Shown here: piece by piece, positions 9,148 to 16,903 of the stretch | Position numbering within the stretch: the stretch's first letter is position 1 | Layout: the number at the start of each line of letters is the position of its first letter | Assembly (NCBI RefSeq): GCF_902859915.1 | Contig: NZ_CADIKK010000030.1 | Span: 1-64,000, forward strand | From: Paraburkholderia ultramafica | GTDB lineage: Bacteria > Pseudomonadota > Gammaproteobacteria > Burkholderiales > Burkholderiaceae | DNA length: 64,000 nt | Direction of reading: 5' to 3' | The notes under the pieces: generated by a model | The model's database searches: none | What the model saw: only the letters and a program-made list of their open reading frames with translations | What the model was told of the DNA's origin: nothing | Made by a program: the position numbers and the translations under genes

Positions 9148-10461
9148 TCAAGCCGCCTGATGTGGCATTGAAGGCGTGGCGCGCTCGCTGTCCCCGGCGC
9201 GGGCCGCTTTGGCTGCCGCGCGCGCCGCCAGCAACGCGGCAAGCGTCACCTTCAGCTTGTCGTTGTCCAGCGCCCCCAGCAGCGTGACGCCATCCACGCG
9301 CGTGGACTCCAGTTCAAGCTGATACGTGAGTTCCGCGCGGTCGATCACGAACAGCTCGAACAGGCGCTCGACCGTGACCTGCGCCGGATTCGCCAGCAGC
9401 AGGAAGTGCGGGCCGGCGCTGTCCTCCTGCGGCCGCGCGATCCAGTCGATCTCCTCGAGCCTTTGCAGCAGGTAGAGCGTGGTGTCCATGTCGCGGCGAA
9501 GCATCCGCGACAGCTCGGGCATCGTGTAGCCGCGCGTGCCGGCGTCGCGCGCTTCCGAGAGCCGCGCGAGCAGTTCGAGCGAATCGAACAGGTTGCTGCC
9601 GTCGAACGTGGGCCGGTGAAACTGGCCGATGCGAATCGCCGGCAACGCGGAGGCGATCATCGCGCCCGCGAGCGTGATGAACCAGCACAGGTACATCCAC
9701 ACCAGGAACAGCGGCACGGCGGCGAACGCGCCGTACACCGCGGTGTAGGTCGGAATGCGGCGCACGTAGTAACCGAAACCGCGCTTGGCGAGCTCGAACG
9801 CAATCGCGGCGGTGACGCCGCCAATCACCGCATCGCGCCATTCCACGCGGCAGTTCGGCAGGTAGACGTAGAGAATCGTGAAGGCGAGCGCCGTCAACGG
9901 CAGCACCGCGCCGGTGAGCGCAAACTCGATGACCGGCGTGATGCGCTGGGCCGCTGAGAAGGTCATCGATTGCGTGAACAGATAAGATGAAAGCGACAGG
10001 CTCACGCCGATCAGAATCGGGCCGAGCGTGATGATCGCCCAGTAGACCAGAATGCGCTGCGCGATCGGCCGCGCCTTGCGCACCCGCCAGATCACGTTGA
10101 ACGCGGATTCGACGGTCATCATGGTCATCACCGCCGTGAGAAACAGCAGGATCATGCCGATCGTGGTCAGCCCTTTGGCCTTCGACGCGAACTGGTTCAG
10201 ATACTTGAAAATCTGACTGTTCAGTTGGGCGGGCATCAGGTGGTCGGCGAGAAAAAGCTGCAGCGAGTCCTGGAAAGAACTGAAAATCGGAAACGCGGTG
10301 AACAACGCGAACGCGACCGTGGCGAGCGGCACGAGCGCAAGCATCGCCGTGAACGTGAGGCTGCCTGCCACCTGCGGAATACGGTCTTCGCTAATGCGCT
10401 GCGCGGCGAACCGCGCGAGTCGTTTGAGCGTGTCGAGATCGAAACGCACTCTGGACAACAA
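9148..10461 (-). CDS. YihY/BrkB family inner membrane protein
   Basis: The 437-residue protein starts with a cytoplasmic helix and then about six membrane segments between residues 35 and 290, in the YihY/virulence factor BrkB pattern (AGSLTFTAMLALVPLATVAF; FNVIWRVRKARPIAQRILVYW; AFAAVPLFLVWMYLCWF). The last 130 residues are soluble and helical. The family was once called RNase BN, which is now regarded as wrong; its role is not established. It is convergent with the DUF962 gene and divergent from wrbA. Confidence 0.9.
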   Translation of the reverse strand: MLSRVRFDLDTLKRLARFAAQRISEDRIPQVAGSLTFTAMLALVPLATVAFALFTAFPIFSSFQDSLQLFLADHLMPAQLNSQIFKYLNQFASKAKGLTTIGMILLFLTAVMTMMTVESAFNVIWRVRKARPIAQRILVYWAIITLGPILIGVSLSLSSYLFTQSMTFSAAQRITPVIEFALTGAVLPLTALAFTILYVYLPNCRVEWRDAVIGGVTAAIAFELAKRGFGYYVRRIPTYTAVYGAFAAVPLFLVWMYLCWFITLAGAMIASALPAIRIGQFHRPTFDGSNLFDSLELLARLSEARDAGTRGYTMPELSRMLRRDMDTTLYLLQRLEEIDWIARPQEDSAGPHFLLLANPAQVTVERLFELFVIDRAELTYQLELESTRVDGVTLLGALDNDKLKVTLAALLAARAAAKAARAGDSERATPSMPHQAA

Positions 10462-10554
10462 ACCCGCCTCCTTGCTTCGTGAACCGGTGCTGCAGGACCG
10501 CGCGCGGGACCTGGCCGAACGGCTATGAGTGGCCTGTGGAGCGGACCGAGCCCC

Positions 10555-10560
10555 TATAAT
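10555..10560 (+). promoter_or_regulatory. -10 box (TATAAT) upstream of wrbA
   Basis: A perfect TATAAT lies 22 bases before the chosen wrbA start. No good TTGACA-like -35 is seen at 16-18 bases, so the promoter may be weak or activated. Confidence 0.5.
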
Positions 10561-10581
10561 ACCCGTTCACCGATGAGGCCT

Positions 10582-11184
10582 ATGAAAGACATTCTCGTGC
10601 TTTATTACAGCCGTCACGGCGCCACCCGCGAGCTCGCACTGGCGATCGCGCACGGCGTCGACAGCATCCCCGGCATGCAGGCGCGCGTGCGCACCGTGCC
10701 GGCGGTTTCCACCGTCTGCGAAGCAACCCAGCCGGAGATCCCCGCCGAAGGACCGCCCTATGTCGAGCTGCGCGATCTCGAGGAATGCGCCGGTCTCGCG
10801 CTCGGCTCGCCCACCCGCTTCGGCAATATGGCCGCCTCGCTCAAATACTTTCTCGACGGCACCACGCCGCAGTGGCTGGCCGGCGCGCTCGCCGGCAAAC
10901 CAGCCTGCGTGTTCACGTCCACCGGCAGCCTGCACGGCGGCCAGGAATCCACACTGCTCTCAATGATGCTGCCGCTGCTCCATCATGGCATGCTGATCGT
11001 CGGCATCCCGTATACGGAGAGCGCGTTGAGCACCACGCAAACCGGCGGCACGCCCTACGGCGCGTCGCATTTCGCCCGCGCGGGCTCAACCGCGCAAGGC
11101 ATCTCCGCCGACGAAAAGACGCTCGCGATCGCACTCGGCGCACGCGTCGCGCGCACGGCGGCGTCGATGAGCGAAAGGCCGTGA
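10582..11184 (+). CDS. wrbA: NAD(P)H:quinone oxidoreductase, WrbA type
   Basis: The 200-residue flavodoxin-fold protein has the FMN phosphate loop YYSRHGATRE at residues 8-17, LGSPTRFGNMAASLKYFLDG, and FTSTGSLHGGQESTLLSMM, all characteristic of WrbA. These tetrameric FMN enzymes reduce quinones by two electrons and protect against redox cycling. The start could be 10573 (adding three residues) or 10582; 10582 gives the usual MKDILVLYYSRHG. Its stop overlaps the GTG start of the DUF2069 gene, making the first pair of a run through the FAD oxidoreductase and phosphoesterase. Confidence 0.93.
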   Translation: MKDILVLYYSRHGATRELALAIAHGVDSIPGMQARVRTVPAVSTVCEATQPEIPAEGPPYVELRDLEECAGLALGSPTRFGNMAASLKYFLDGTTPQWLAGALAGKPACVFTSTGSLHGGQESTLLSMMLPLLHHGMLIVGIPYTESALSTTQTGGTPYGASHFARAGSTAQGISADEKTLAIALGARVARTAASMSERP

Positions 11185-11792
11185 GCGGACCTGATGTGAA
11201 ACCGGCCCGCGCAAGCACGGCAGCGGACGACGCAACGACCGCGTCCCTGCGCGCCGCCGTGCTGCCCGTGCAGTCCAGGCCCGCCGCCGCGCTCGGCGCG
11301 ACTGCCGCGCTGCTGGCGCTGATCGTGTTGTCGATCGCGTGGGAATGGTGGCTTGCGCCGCTACGGCCCGGCGGCTCGGCTCTCGTGCTCAAAGCGGTGC
11401 CGCTGCTGCTCGCGCTGCCGGGCGTATGGCGGCGCCGGCTTTACACGCTGCAATGGGCGTCGATGCTGATCCTGCTGTATTTCGCCGAAGGCGTCGTGCG
11501 CGGCTGGAGCGATCATGGACTGAGCGCGCGTCTCGGCTGGTTGCAAGCCGCGCTCGCGGTGATCTTTTTCGTCTGCACGCTGGCCTACGTCGCGCCGTTC
11601 AAGCGCGCGGCGAAACGCGCCGCGAAGCAGACCGGGAAGCAGGCCACCGCTGATGCCGCAAGTCAGGCAACAGCATATGCGGCAACTCAGGCGGCAACGC
11701 AAGCTGCAACTCTGGCAGCAACTCATCCGGCAACGCGCGCAGCAACTCAAGCAGCGACCGACGCCGGCCAGCCCGCCAACCCGAACGCCTGA
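11181..11792 (+). CDS. DUF2069 membrane protein with repetitive Ala/Thr tail
   Basis: The protein of 203 residues is read from a GTG that overlaps the wrbA stop (GTGA); no suitable ATG exists upstream of the domain. After a disordered N-terminus there are about four membrane segments (residues 37-55, 65-80, 88-103, 118-136), with the DUF2069 pattern LKAVPLLLALPGVWRRRLYTLQWASML. The last 60 residues are a low-complexity tail of Lys/Ala then repeated AATQ/AATL-like units, encoded by degenerate GCAACTCAGGC-like repeats. Function is unknown; the tail is probably a lineage-specific expansion. Confidence 0.8.
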   Translation: MSGPDVKPARASTAADDATTASLRAAVLPVQSRPAAALGATAALLALIVLSIAWEWWLAPLRPGGSALVLKAVPLLLALPGVWRRRLYTLQWASMLILLYFAEGVVRGWSDHGLSARLGWLQAALAVIFFVCTLAYVAPFKRAAKRAAKQTGKQATADAASQATAYAATQAATQAATLAATHPATRAATQAATDAGQPANPNA

Positions 11793-11846
11793 CGAGAACG
11801 CCCCGCCCCACCCGACCTTTCCGCTCGAACACGCTGACCGGCCATC

Positions 11847-13265
11847 ATGACTCAAACCGCTTTCCTCGCCGCCTGCCGCGACGCCATCGGCGCCGCCCAG
11901 GTGCTGACCGACCCGCACGACACCGCCCCGTATCTCACCGACTGGCGCCGCCGCTACACCGGCGCGGCCTGCGCGGTGCTCTGCCCGGCCACGTCCGCTG
12001 AAGTCGCGGCGCTCGTGCGGCTCGCCGTCGAGCAGCGCGTCGCGCTGGTGCCGCAAGGCGGCAACACCGGTCTCGCCGGCGGCGCCACGCCCGACGCGAG
12101 CGGTGCGCAGGCGGTCATCAGCTTGCGGCGCCTGAATCGCGTGCGCGACATCGATCCGCACAACAACACGATCACCGTCGAAGCCGGCGTCATCCTCGCC
12201 GAAGTGCAGAAGCACGCCGAAGCAGCCGGCCGCCTGTTCCCGTTGAGCCTCGCCGCCGAAGGCAGCTGCACGATCGGCGGCAATCTCGCCACCAACGCGG
12301 GCGGCACCGGCGTCTTGCGCTACGGCAACACGCGCGAGCTGTGCCTCGGCCTCGAAGTGGTGACGCCGCAAGGCGATCTGTGGGACGGCCTGCGCGGACT
12401 GCGCAAGGACAACACCGGCTACGATCTGCGCGATCTGTTCATCGGCGCGGAGGGCACGCTCGGCATCATCACCGCGGCCGTGCTCAAGCTGCATCCGCAG
12501 CCGGCCGCGCGGGTCACGGCGCTCGCCGCACTGGCCTCACCGCATGCGGCGCTCGACTTTCTGTCGCTCACGCAACGCGTCGCCGGGCCGCTTCTGACCG
12601 GCTTCGAACTGATGTCGGATTTCTGTCTGCGGCTGGTCGGCCGGCATTTCGAGCAGATGCGCTATCCGTTCGCCGAGCCGCACGCGCAAGTCGTGCTGCT
12701 GGAATTGTCGGACAGCGAAAGCGAGGCACACGCACGCGCACTGTTCGAGCGGCTGATGGAAACCGCGCTCGAAGAAGGTCTGGTGCAGGACGCGGTGGTC
12801 GCGGAAAACCTCGCGCAGTCGCGCGCATTCTGGAATCTGCGCGAGCACATTCCGCTTGCCCAGGCCGAGGAAGGTTTGAACATCAAGCACGACATCGCGG
12901 TGCCGATCTCGCGCATCGGCCAGTTCATCGAGGCGACCGACGCAGCGGTCGCACGGGCGGCGCCGGGCGCGCGGATGGTGACGTTCGGCCATCTCGGCGA
13001 CGGCAACCTGCACTACAACGTGCAGGCGCCCGAGGGAGTCGACGCGAAGGCGTTCCTCAAGCAGTACCAGAGCCCGATCAACCAGATCGTCTACGACAGC
13101 GCGCACCTGCATCGCGGCAGCATCAGCGCGGAACACGGGCTCGGCCAGTTGAAGATCGACGAGGCCATGCAGTACAAGCAGGACGTCGAGGTGCAACTGA
13201 TGCGCGCGGTCAAACAGGCGCTCGATCCGCTGAACCTGATGAACCCGGGCAAGGTGCTACGCTAA
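11847..13265 (+). CDS. FAD-binding oxidoreductase of the D-lactate/D-2-hydroxyacid dehydrogenase family (GlcD-like)
   Basis: The protein of 472 residues has an N-terminal PCMH FAD domain (VPQGGNTGLAGGATPD near 66-81, SCTIGGNLATNAGGTG near 136) and a C-terminal FAD-oxidase domain with GHLGDGNLHYN and SAEHGLGQLK. These carry the His residues that bind metal and substrate in D-lactate and D-2-hydroxyglutarate dehydrogenases. It should oxidise a D-2-hydroxy acid to the 2-oxo acid; which one cannot be told. It follows the DUF2069 gene by 54 bases and is followed after 51 bases by the phosphoesterase. Confidence 0.9.
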   Translation: MTQTAFLAACRDAIGAAQVLTDPHDTAPYLTDWRRRYTGAACAVLCPATSAEVAALVRLAVEQRVALVPQGGNTGLAGGATPDASGAQAVISLRRLNRVRDIDPHNNTITVEAGVILAEVQKHAEAAGRLFPLSLAAEGSCTIGGNLATNAGGTGVLRYGNTRELCLGLEVVTPQGDLWDGLRGLRKDNTGYDLRDLFIGAEGTLGIITAAVLKLHPQPAARVTALAALASPHAALDFLSLTQRVAGPLLTGFELMSDFCLRLVGRHFEQMRYPFAEPHAQVVLLELSDSESEAHARALFERLMETALEEGLVQDAVVAENLAQSRAFWNLREHIPLAQAEEGLNIKHDIAVPISRIGQFIEATDAAVARAAPGARMVTFGHLGDGNLHYNVQAPEGVDAKAFLKQYQSPINQIVYDSAHLHRGSISAEHGLGQLKIDEAMQYKQDVEVQLMRAVKQALDPLNLMNPGKVLR

Positions 13266-13316
13266 CGTTTGAAGCCTCCGCTCTCCCACGCGGGGGTGCT
13301 TGCAGGAGTCGTGGCC

Positions 13317-14123
13317 GTGAAGATTCGAGTGCTGTCCGATCTGCATCTGGAGAACGACGAGCCCGAGCTGATCCCGCATGCGCACGCGGATCTGATCGTG
13401 CTGGCCGGCGACATCCACAATCATGCGGCCGGCCCGCGCTGGGCCGCGCAGACCTTCGACGGTGCGGTGCCGGTGATCTATGTGCCCGGCAATCACGAGT
13501 ACTACGACGGCGAATTCAGCGCGCTCGAACGCGCGCTGTACGACGCGGCCGCGCAGGTCGACAACGTCCACGTGCTGAACAACGCCACGCTGATCGACCC
13601 GCAAGGCCGCTGGCGTGTGCTCGGCACCACGCTGTGGACCGACTTCGCACTGTATGGCGCGGACCCTGGCACACTCGCCGAGTCGATCGACGCGGCGCGC
13701 CGGGTCATGCTCGACTTCCGCGGGCTGATCCAGATGAACTGGCCGCACGACACCCACGACGCCGCGCGCGACTTCACGCCCGCCGACTCGCTCGCGCTGC
13801 ACCGGCAAGCGCGCGCGTGGCTCGAAGGCGAGCTCGCCAAACCGTTCGGCGGCAAGACGATCGTCGTCACGCATCATGCGCCGCATCGGCTGAGTCTCGC
13901 CGAGCGCTACGCGCAGGACCGGGTGTCGGCGGGCTTCGTCAATCATTTGCCGGAGCTGGTGTGCGCGCCTGTCGCGCTGTGGATTCACGGGCACACGCAC
14001 ACGTCATTCGACTACACGGTGAACGGCACGCGCGTGGTCTGCAATCCGCGCGGCTATTTCGACCGGCGCACCGGCAAGTGGGAAAATTCGCAATTCGCCT
14101 GGGATAAGGTCGTCGAGATCTAG
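13317..14123 (+). CDS. Calcineurin-like metallophosphoesterase
   Basis: The 268-residue protein has the metal-binding motifs in order: SDLHLEND (D-x-H), LAGDIHNHA (GD), PGNHEYY (GNHE), VTHHAPHR and IHGHTH, giving a complete two-metal site. The start is a GTG at 13317, placed eight bases after GGAG; this yields VKIRVLSDLHLE with the first motif at residues 7-10, as usual. An upstream TTG (13269) is less likely. The substrate is unknown. It is the last gene of the wrbA run. Confidence 0.88.
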   Translation: MKIRVLSDLHLENDEPELIPHAHADLIVLAGDIHNHAAGPRWAAQTFDGAVPVIYVPGNHEYYDGEFSALERALYDAAAQVDNVHVLNNATLIDPQGRWRVLGTTLWTDFALYGADPGTLAESIDAARRVMLDFRGLIQMNWPHDTHDAARDFTPADSLALHRQARAWLEGELAKPFGGKTIVVTHHAPHRLSLAERYAQDRVSAGFVNHLPELVCAPVALWIHGHTHTSFDYTVNGTRVVCNPRGYFDRRTGKWENSQFAWDKVVEI

Positions 14124-14125
14124 CG

Positions 14126-14139
14126 CGGCCTTCGGGCCG
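14126..14139 (+). terminator. UUCG hairpin just after the phosphoesterase stop
   Basis: CGGCC-TTCG-GGCCG forms a 5-bp stem with a stable UUCG tetraloop, two bases after the TAG. There is no T tract, so it may be a Rho-assisted end or an mRNA 3' stabiliser rather than a full intrinsic terminator. Confidence 0.45.
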
Positions 14140-14181
14140 GACTGGATAGCGCGGCTGGAACGGACGCATTACGCTGACGTC

Positions 14182-14398
14182 GGTTGCGGGTTGCGGGTTG
14201 CGGGTTGCGGGTTGCGGGTTGCGGGTTGCGGGTTGCGGGTTGCGGGTTGCGGGTTGCGGGTTGCAGGTTGCGGGTTGCGGGTTGCGGGTTGCAGGTTGCA
14301 GGTTGCAGGTTGCAGGTTGCAGGTTGCAGGTTGCAGGTTGCAGGTTGCAGGTTGCAGGTTGCAGGTTGCAGGTTGCAGGTTGCAGGTTGCAGGTTGCG
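14182..14398. repeat. Heptanucleotide tandem array, 31 perfect-phase units (GGTTGCG/GGTTGCA)
   Basis: The array spans 217 bases, exactly 31 units of 7. Units 1-11 are GGTTGCG, unit 12 GGTTGCA, units 13-15 GGTTGCG, units 16-30 GGTTGCA and unit 31 GGTTGCG; only the seventh base varies and there is no indel. Because 7 is not a multiple of 3 and no frame makes a stop, several frames are open on both strands; these are artefacts. The array fills most of the 408-base gap between the phosphoesterase and the SRAP gene, ending 133 bases before the SRAP start. The rest of the gap holds the UUCG hairpin and no gene. Confidence 0.97.
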
Positions 14399-14531
14399 TG
14401 CTGCGTGCAGGTCGCAGGTGGTGCCGGTCACCGCTTGCGCGCCGGCGACGCCTGATGCACGTGCCAGCAAGATCCGCCAACTCGGCCCAATAGCTGGAGC
14501 TCGCCACGCAGGTCGTCACCGGAGATCACTC

Positions 14532-15251
14532 ATGTGTGGTCGAATCAGCCAGTATCGCGATCCGCAGCTTTACGCCAAACATCTCGGCCTCGCCGATCCG
14601 CTGATGCTATTCGACGCCGCCGACCGCCGCCCCGGCTACAACCTGGCCCCCGGCACCCACCCGCTCGCGATTTATCCGGATCAAACGCTGCGTGCGATTC
14701 ACTGGGGATATTGCCCGGACTGGGCACGCGAGCAGCATCTGCCGCAGACGATCAACGCGCGCGCCGACACCGCGCCGACCGTGCGCTACTTCGAGGCGTT
14801 GTGGAAAACCGGCCGGGTGCTGGTGCCGGCGGACGGCTGGTTCGAATGGCGCATCGAAACCGCGGCCGCAACCGGCGTCGCGAACGGCCCGGCGCAAGCC
14901 GACGCAAAAAACCGCCAGCCCTACTTCGTGCATCTGAAAACCGACGCGCCAATGTATCTGGCGGCCTTGTCGAGCGTACGCGGCGCCGAGCCGCAAACAG
15001 AAGGGATGGGATTGGTGATCGTGGCGGCGAGCGCCGACGCGGGTCTGGTCGACGTGCACGACCGCCGCCCGCTGGCGTTTTCGCCGGATGCGGCGCGCCG
15101 CTGGCTGGACCCGGCCTTGCCGCTCGACGAACTGGAACAACTGGCGCGCGGCGCCTGCTTACCCGCCGGCCGCTTTCGCTGGCACCGTGTGAGTCACGAA
15201 GTAAACCGCACGCTCAACGACGAGCCGGGCTTGATCGCAGCGCTGCGCTGA
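14532..15251 (+). CDS. SOS response-associated peptidase (SRAP, YedK/HMCES family)
   Basis: This 239-residue protein belongs to the family that forms a thiazolidine cross-link through Cys2 to abasic sites in single-stranded DNA. It starts MCGRISQY, so Cys2 becomes N-terminal after Met removal. Other active-site residues are present: Asn37 in YNLAPG, Asn75 in INARAD, Glu105 in GWFEW and His176 in VHDRRP. The start at ATG 14532 has GGAG seven bases before it. A longer frame would read through the heptamer array and is rejected. No LexA box was recognised upstream. An unusual loop (about residues 110-128, Ala/Gly-rich) separates the WFEW motif from YFVH. Confidence 0.93.
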   Translation: MCGRISQYRDPQLYAKHLGLADPLMLFDAADRRPGYNLAPGTHPLAIYPDQTLRAIHWGYCPDWAREQHLPQTINARADTAPTVRYFEALWKTGRVLVPADGWFEWRIETAAATGVANGPAQADAKNRQPYFVHLKTDAPMYLAALSSVRGAEPQTEGMGLVIVAASADAGLVDVHDRRPLAFSPDAARRWLDPALPLDELEQLARGACLPAGRFRWHRVSHEVNRTLNDEPGLIAALR

Positions 15252-15360
15252 GGGCGCAGGCGCGTCTGTCAGAATCGGAAAGAAAAAAGCTACCACTTCT
15301 ACGCTACGGCCCGGCGCCCCGCAAACCAGGCGCAGAGACGCAGGGACGCCGTGGCGACGC

Positions 15361-15519
15361 TCAACGGTCGCGCCGTTGAGCCTGCGAGTCTGGGCGTTCG
15401 ACCTTGATCGGCACCAGTTGCGGCTGCTGTTCGCGCAGGCGGCGCCGCAGATCGCGCGATGCGGCGATCCCGATCAGTCCAAGCATGACGGCCACGCCGA
15501 TCATCAGATGGGTATCCAT
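15361..15519 (-). CDS. Small single-span membrane protein
   Basis: A 52-residue protein from ATG 15519, preceded by a GAGG ribosome site. Residues 5-20 (LMIGVAVMLGLIGIAA) form one membrane segment; the remainder is basic and polar (SRDLRRRLREQQ), consistent with an inner membrane anchor with its tail in the cytoplasm. No family was recognised. The frame could extend upstream to 15603 but the extra part lacks a good ribosome site. It is convergent with the SRAP gene. Confidence 0.5.
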   Translation of the reverse strand: MDTHLMIGVAVMLGLIGIAASRDLRRRLREQQPQLVPIKVERPDSQAQRRDR

Positions 15520-15754
15520 GAATCCCTCGTCCTTCAGTTGTTGCGATGTGCCGAACGGCAGCGAACCGGGCGCGTCCGGCTGAAGCGGCAGCGCATGAAC
15601 CACACGTTAGCAAATCGACCGCGGGCCAGAAGTAAGGAAATGTTGCGGCGCGGCACTTCTGTAACAGACCGTCACGCGAGAGCGGACCGCCGCGTCAACC
15701 CGCGCAACCCTCACAGCACGCCCGCACGCCCGCGCTGCGGCCCGGCGCGGCGCT

Positions 15755-16693
15755 TCAGGAGCGCGCGAACTGCCGCAGCTCCTCCTCATCCGCCGCCAGC
15801 GTGGCCGGCAGCTCGTCGCGCAGGAATTCGACCCAGGTGCGGATTTTCGCGTCCAGATACTGCCGGGACGGGTACAGCGCATACAGATTCATTTCCTGCG
15901 ACGAGTATTCCGGCAGCAGCCACACGAGTTCGCCGCTACGCAAACCGCTGATCGCCGAATAGATCGGAATCAGCCCGACGCCCATGCCCTTGCACACCGC
16001 GACCGCCATCGCCTCGGCGACGTTCACCTGAAACGTGGTGGCGCCGAGCGTGACCGTTTCCTCGCCGTTCGGGCCGTCGAAGGTCCATTTGTCGAACGGA
16101 AACACCGGCGTCACCATTTGCAGACAGGTGTGGCGCGCGAGGTCAGCGGGCGTTTGCGGCACGCCGTGCCGCTCCAGATAGGCCGGCGACGCGCACGCGA
16201 TGCTGAACGCGCTGCCCAGACGCTGCGACACCAGTCCCGAATCCGGCAGACCGGTGGCGAGTGTCAGCGACACGTCGAAACCTTCATCGAGCAGATCGGG
16301 CATGCGCTGCGCGAGCGTCAGTTCGATGTGGACGTCCGGATAGCGCTCCTGATAGCGGCCGACGGCCGGCACCACGTAGTGCTGGCCGAAGCTCGTCATC
16401 GCGTGAACCTTCAGTTTGCCGGACGGGCGCGCGTGCGCGTCGCTCGCCTCGGCTTCCGCCTGATCCACGTACGCGAGAATCTGTTCGCAGCGTTGCAGAT
16501 AGCGCTCGCCCGCCTCGGTCAGCGCGATGCGGCGCGTGGTCCGGTTCAGGAGGCGCGTGCGCAGATGCGCTTCCAGATCGGAAACCGCGCGCGACGCGTA
16601 CGCCGTGGTCGTATTCAGATGCTGCGCGGCACCCGTGAAGCTGCCCGCTTCGACGACCCGGACAAATACGCGCATGTTTTGAAGCGTATCCAT
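15755..16693 (-). CDS. LysR-family transcriptional regulator, divergent from the efflux operon
   Basis: The protein of 312 residues (from MDTLQNMRVFVRVVEAGSF) has an N-terminal winged helix-turn-helix (residues 1-60; TTTAYASRAVSDLEAHL is the recognition region) and a LysR substrate-binding domain (from about 88). An upstream in-frame ATG (16828) would add 45 residues not typical of the family and is rejected. It is divergent from an aae-type aromatic-acid efflux operon, the arrangement of aaeR and aaeXAB in E. coli, so it probably controls that operon in response to an aromatic acid. This is inferred from position. Confidence 0.9.
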   Translation of the reverse strand: MDTLQNMRVFVRVVEAGSFTGAAQHLNTTTAYASRAVSDLEAHLRTRLLNRTTRRIALTEAGERYLQRCEQILAYVDQAEAEASDAHARPSGKLKVHAMTSFGQHYVVPAVGRYQERYPDVHIELTLAQRMPDLLDEGFDVSLTLATGLPDSGLVSQRLGSAFSIACASPAYLERHGVPQTPADLARHTCLQMVTPVFPFDKWTFDGPNGEETVTLGATTFQVNVAEAMAVAVCKGMGVGLIPIYSAISGLRSGELVWLLPEYSSQEMNLYALYPSRQYLDAKIRTWVEFLRDELPATLAADEEELRQFARS

Positions 16694-16755
16694 ACCATTC
16701 CTTGTCGATCCGGAGTTAGCGCAAAGCACTTGCCCCGGTCCCGTGCAACATAGTT

Positions 16756-16800
16756 GCGATTGATCGGGAGCGATTGTTACACGATTAGCAAAGGCGATTG
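16756..16800. promoter_or_regulatory. Cluster of GCGATTG direct repeats, possible LysR binding region
   Basis: Three exact GCGATTG copies (16756-16762, 16770-16776, 16794-16800) and a one-mismatch ACGATTA copy (16781-16787) lie in the gap between the LysR gene and the efflux operon, at spacings of 14, 11 and 13 bases, about 60 bases upstream of the operon's -10. Roughly one helical turn apart, they could be bound side by side by the LysR protein. Confidence 0.4.
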
Positions 16801-16860
16801 TCTCATATCGCGTAAGAATGCCTTGCACCTTTACCAGTTATTCCTCAATCAATCAAAAAA

Positions 16861-16866
16861 TATAAT
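16861..16866 (+). promoter_or_regulatory. -10 box (TATAAT) of the efflux operon
   Basis: A perfect TATAAT lies 38 bases before the GTG start of the outer membrane gene. There is no good -35 hexamer at 16-18 bases, as often found in LysR-activated promoters. Confidence 0.5.
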
Positions 16867-16903
16867 GACGCACAAGCTTCTATAGTCAATTTTGGAGGAA
16901 ATC

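Noticed and set aside
14184..15251. Long frame reading through the heptamer array into the SRAP gene (repeated GCRLQVA-like peptide)
   Set aside because: A 7-base repeat without stops is open in several frames by nature. SRAP enzymes need Cys2 directly after the start Met, which fixes the start at 14,532.
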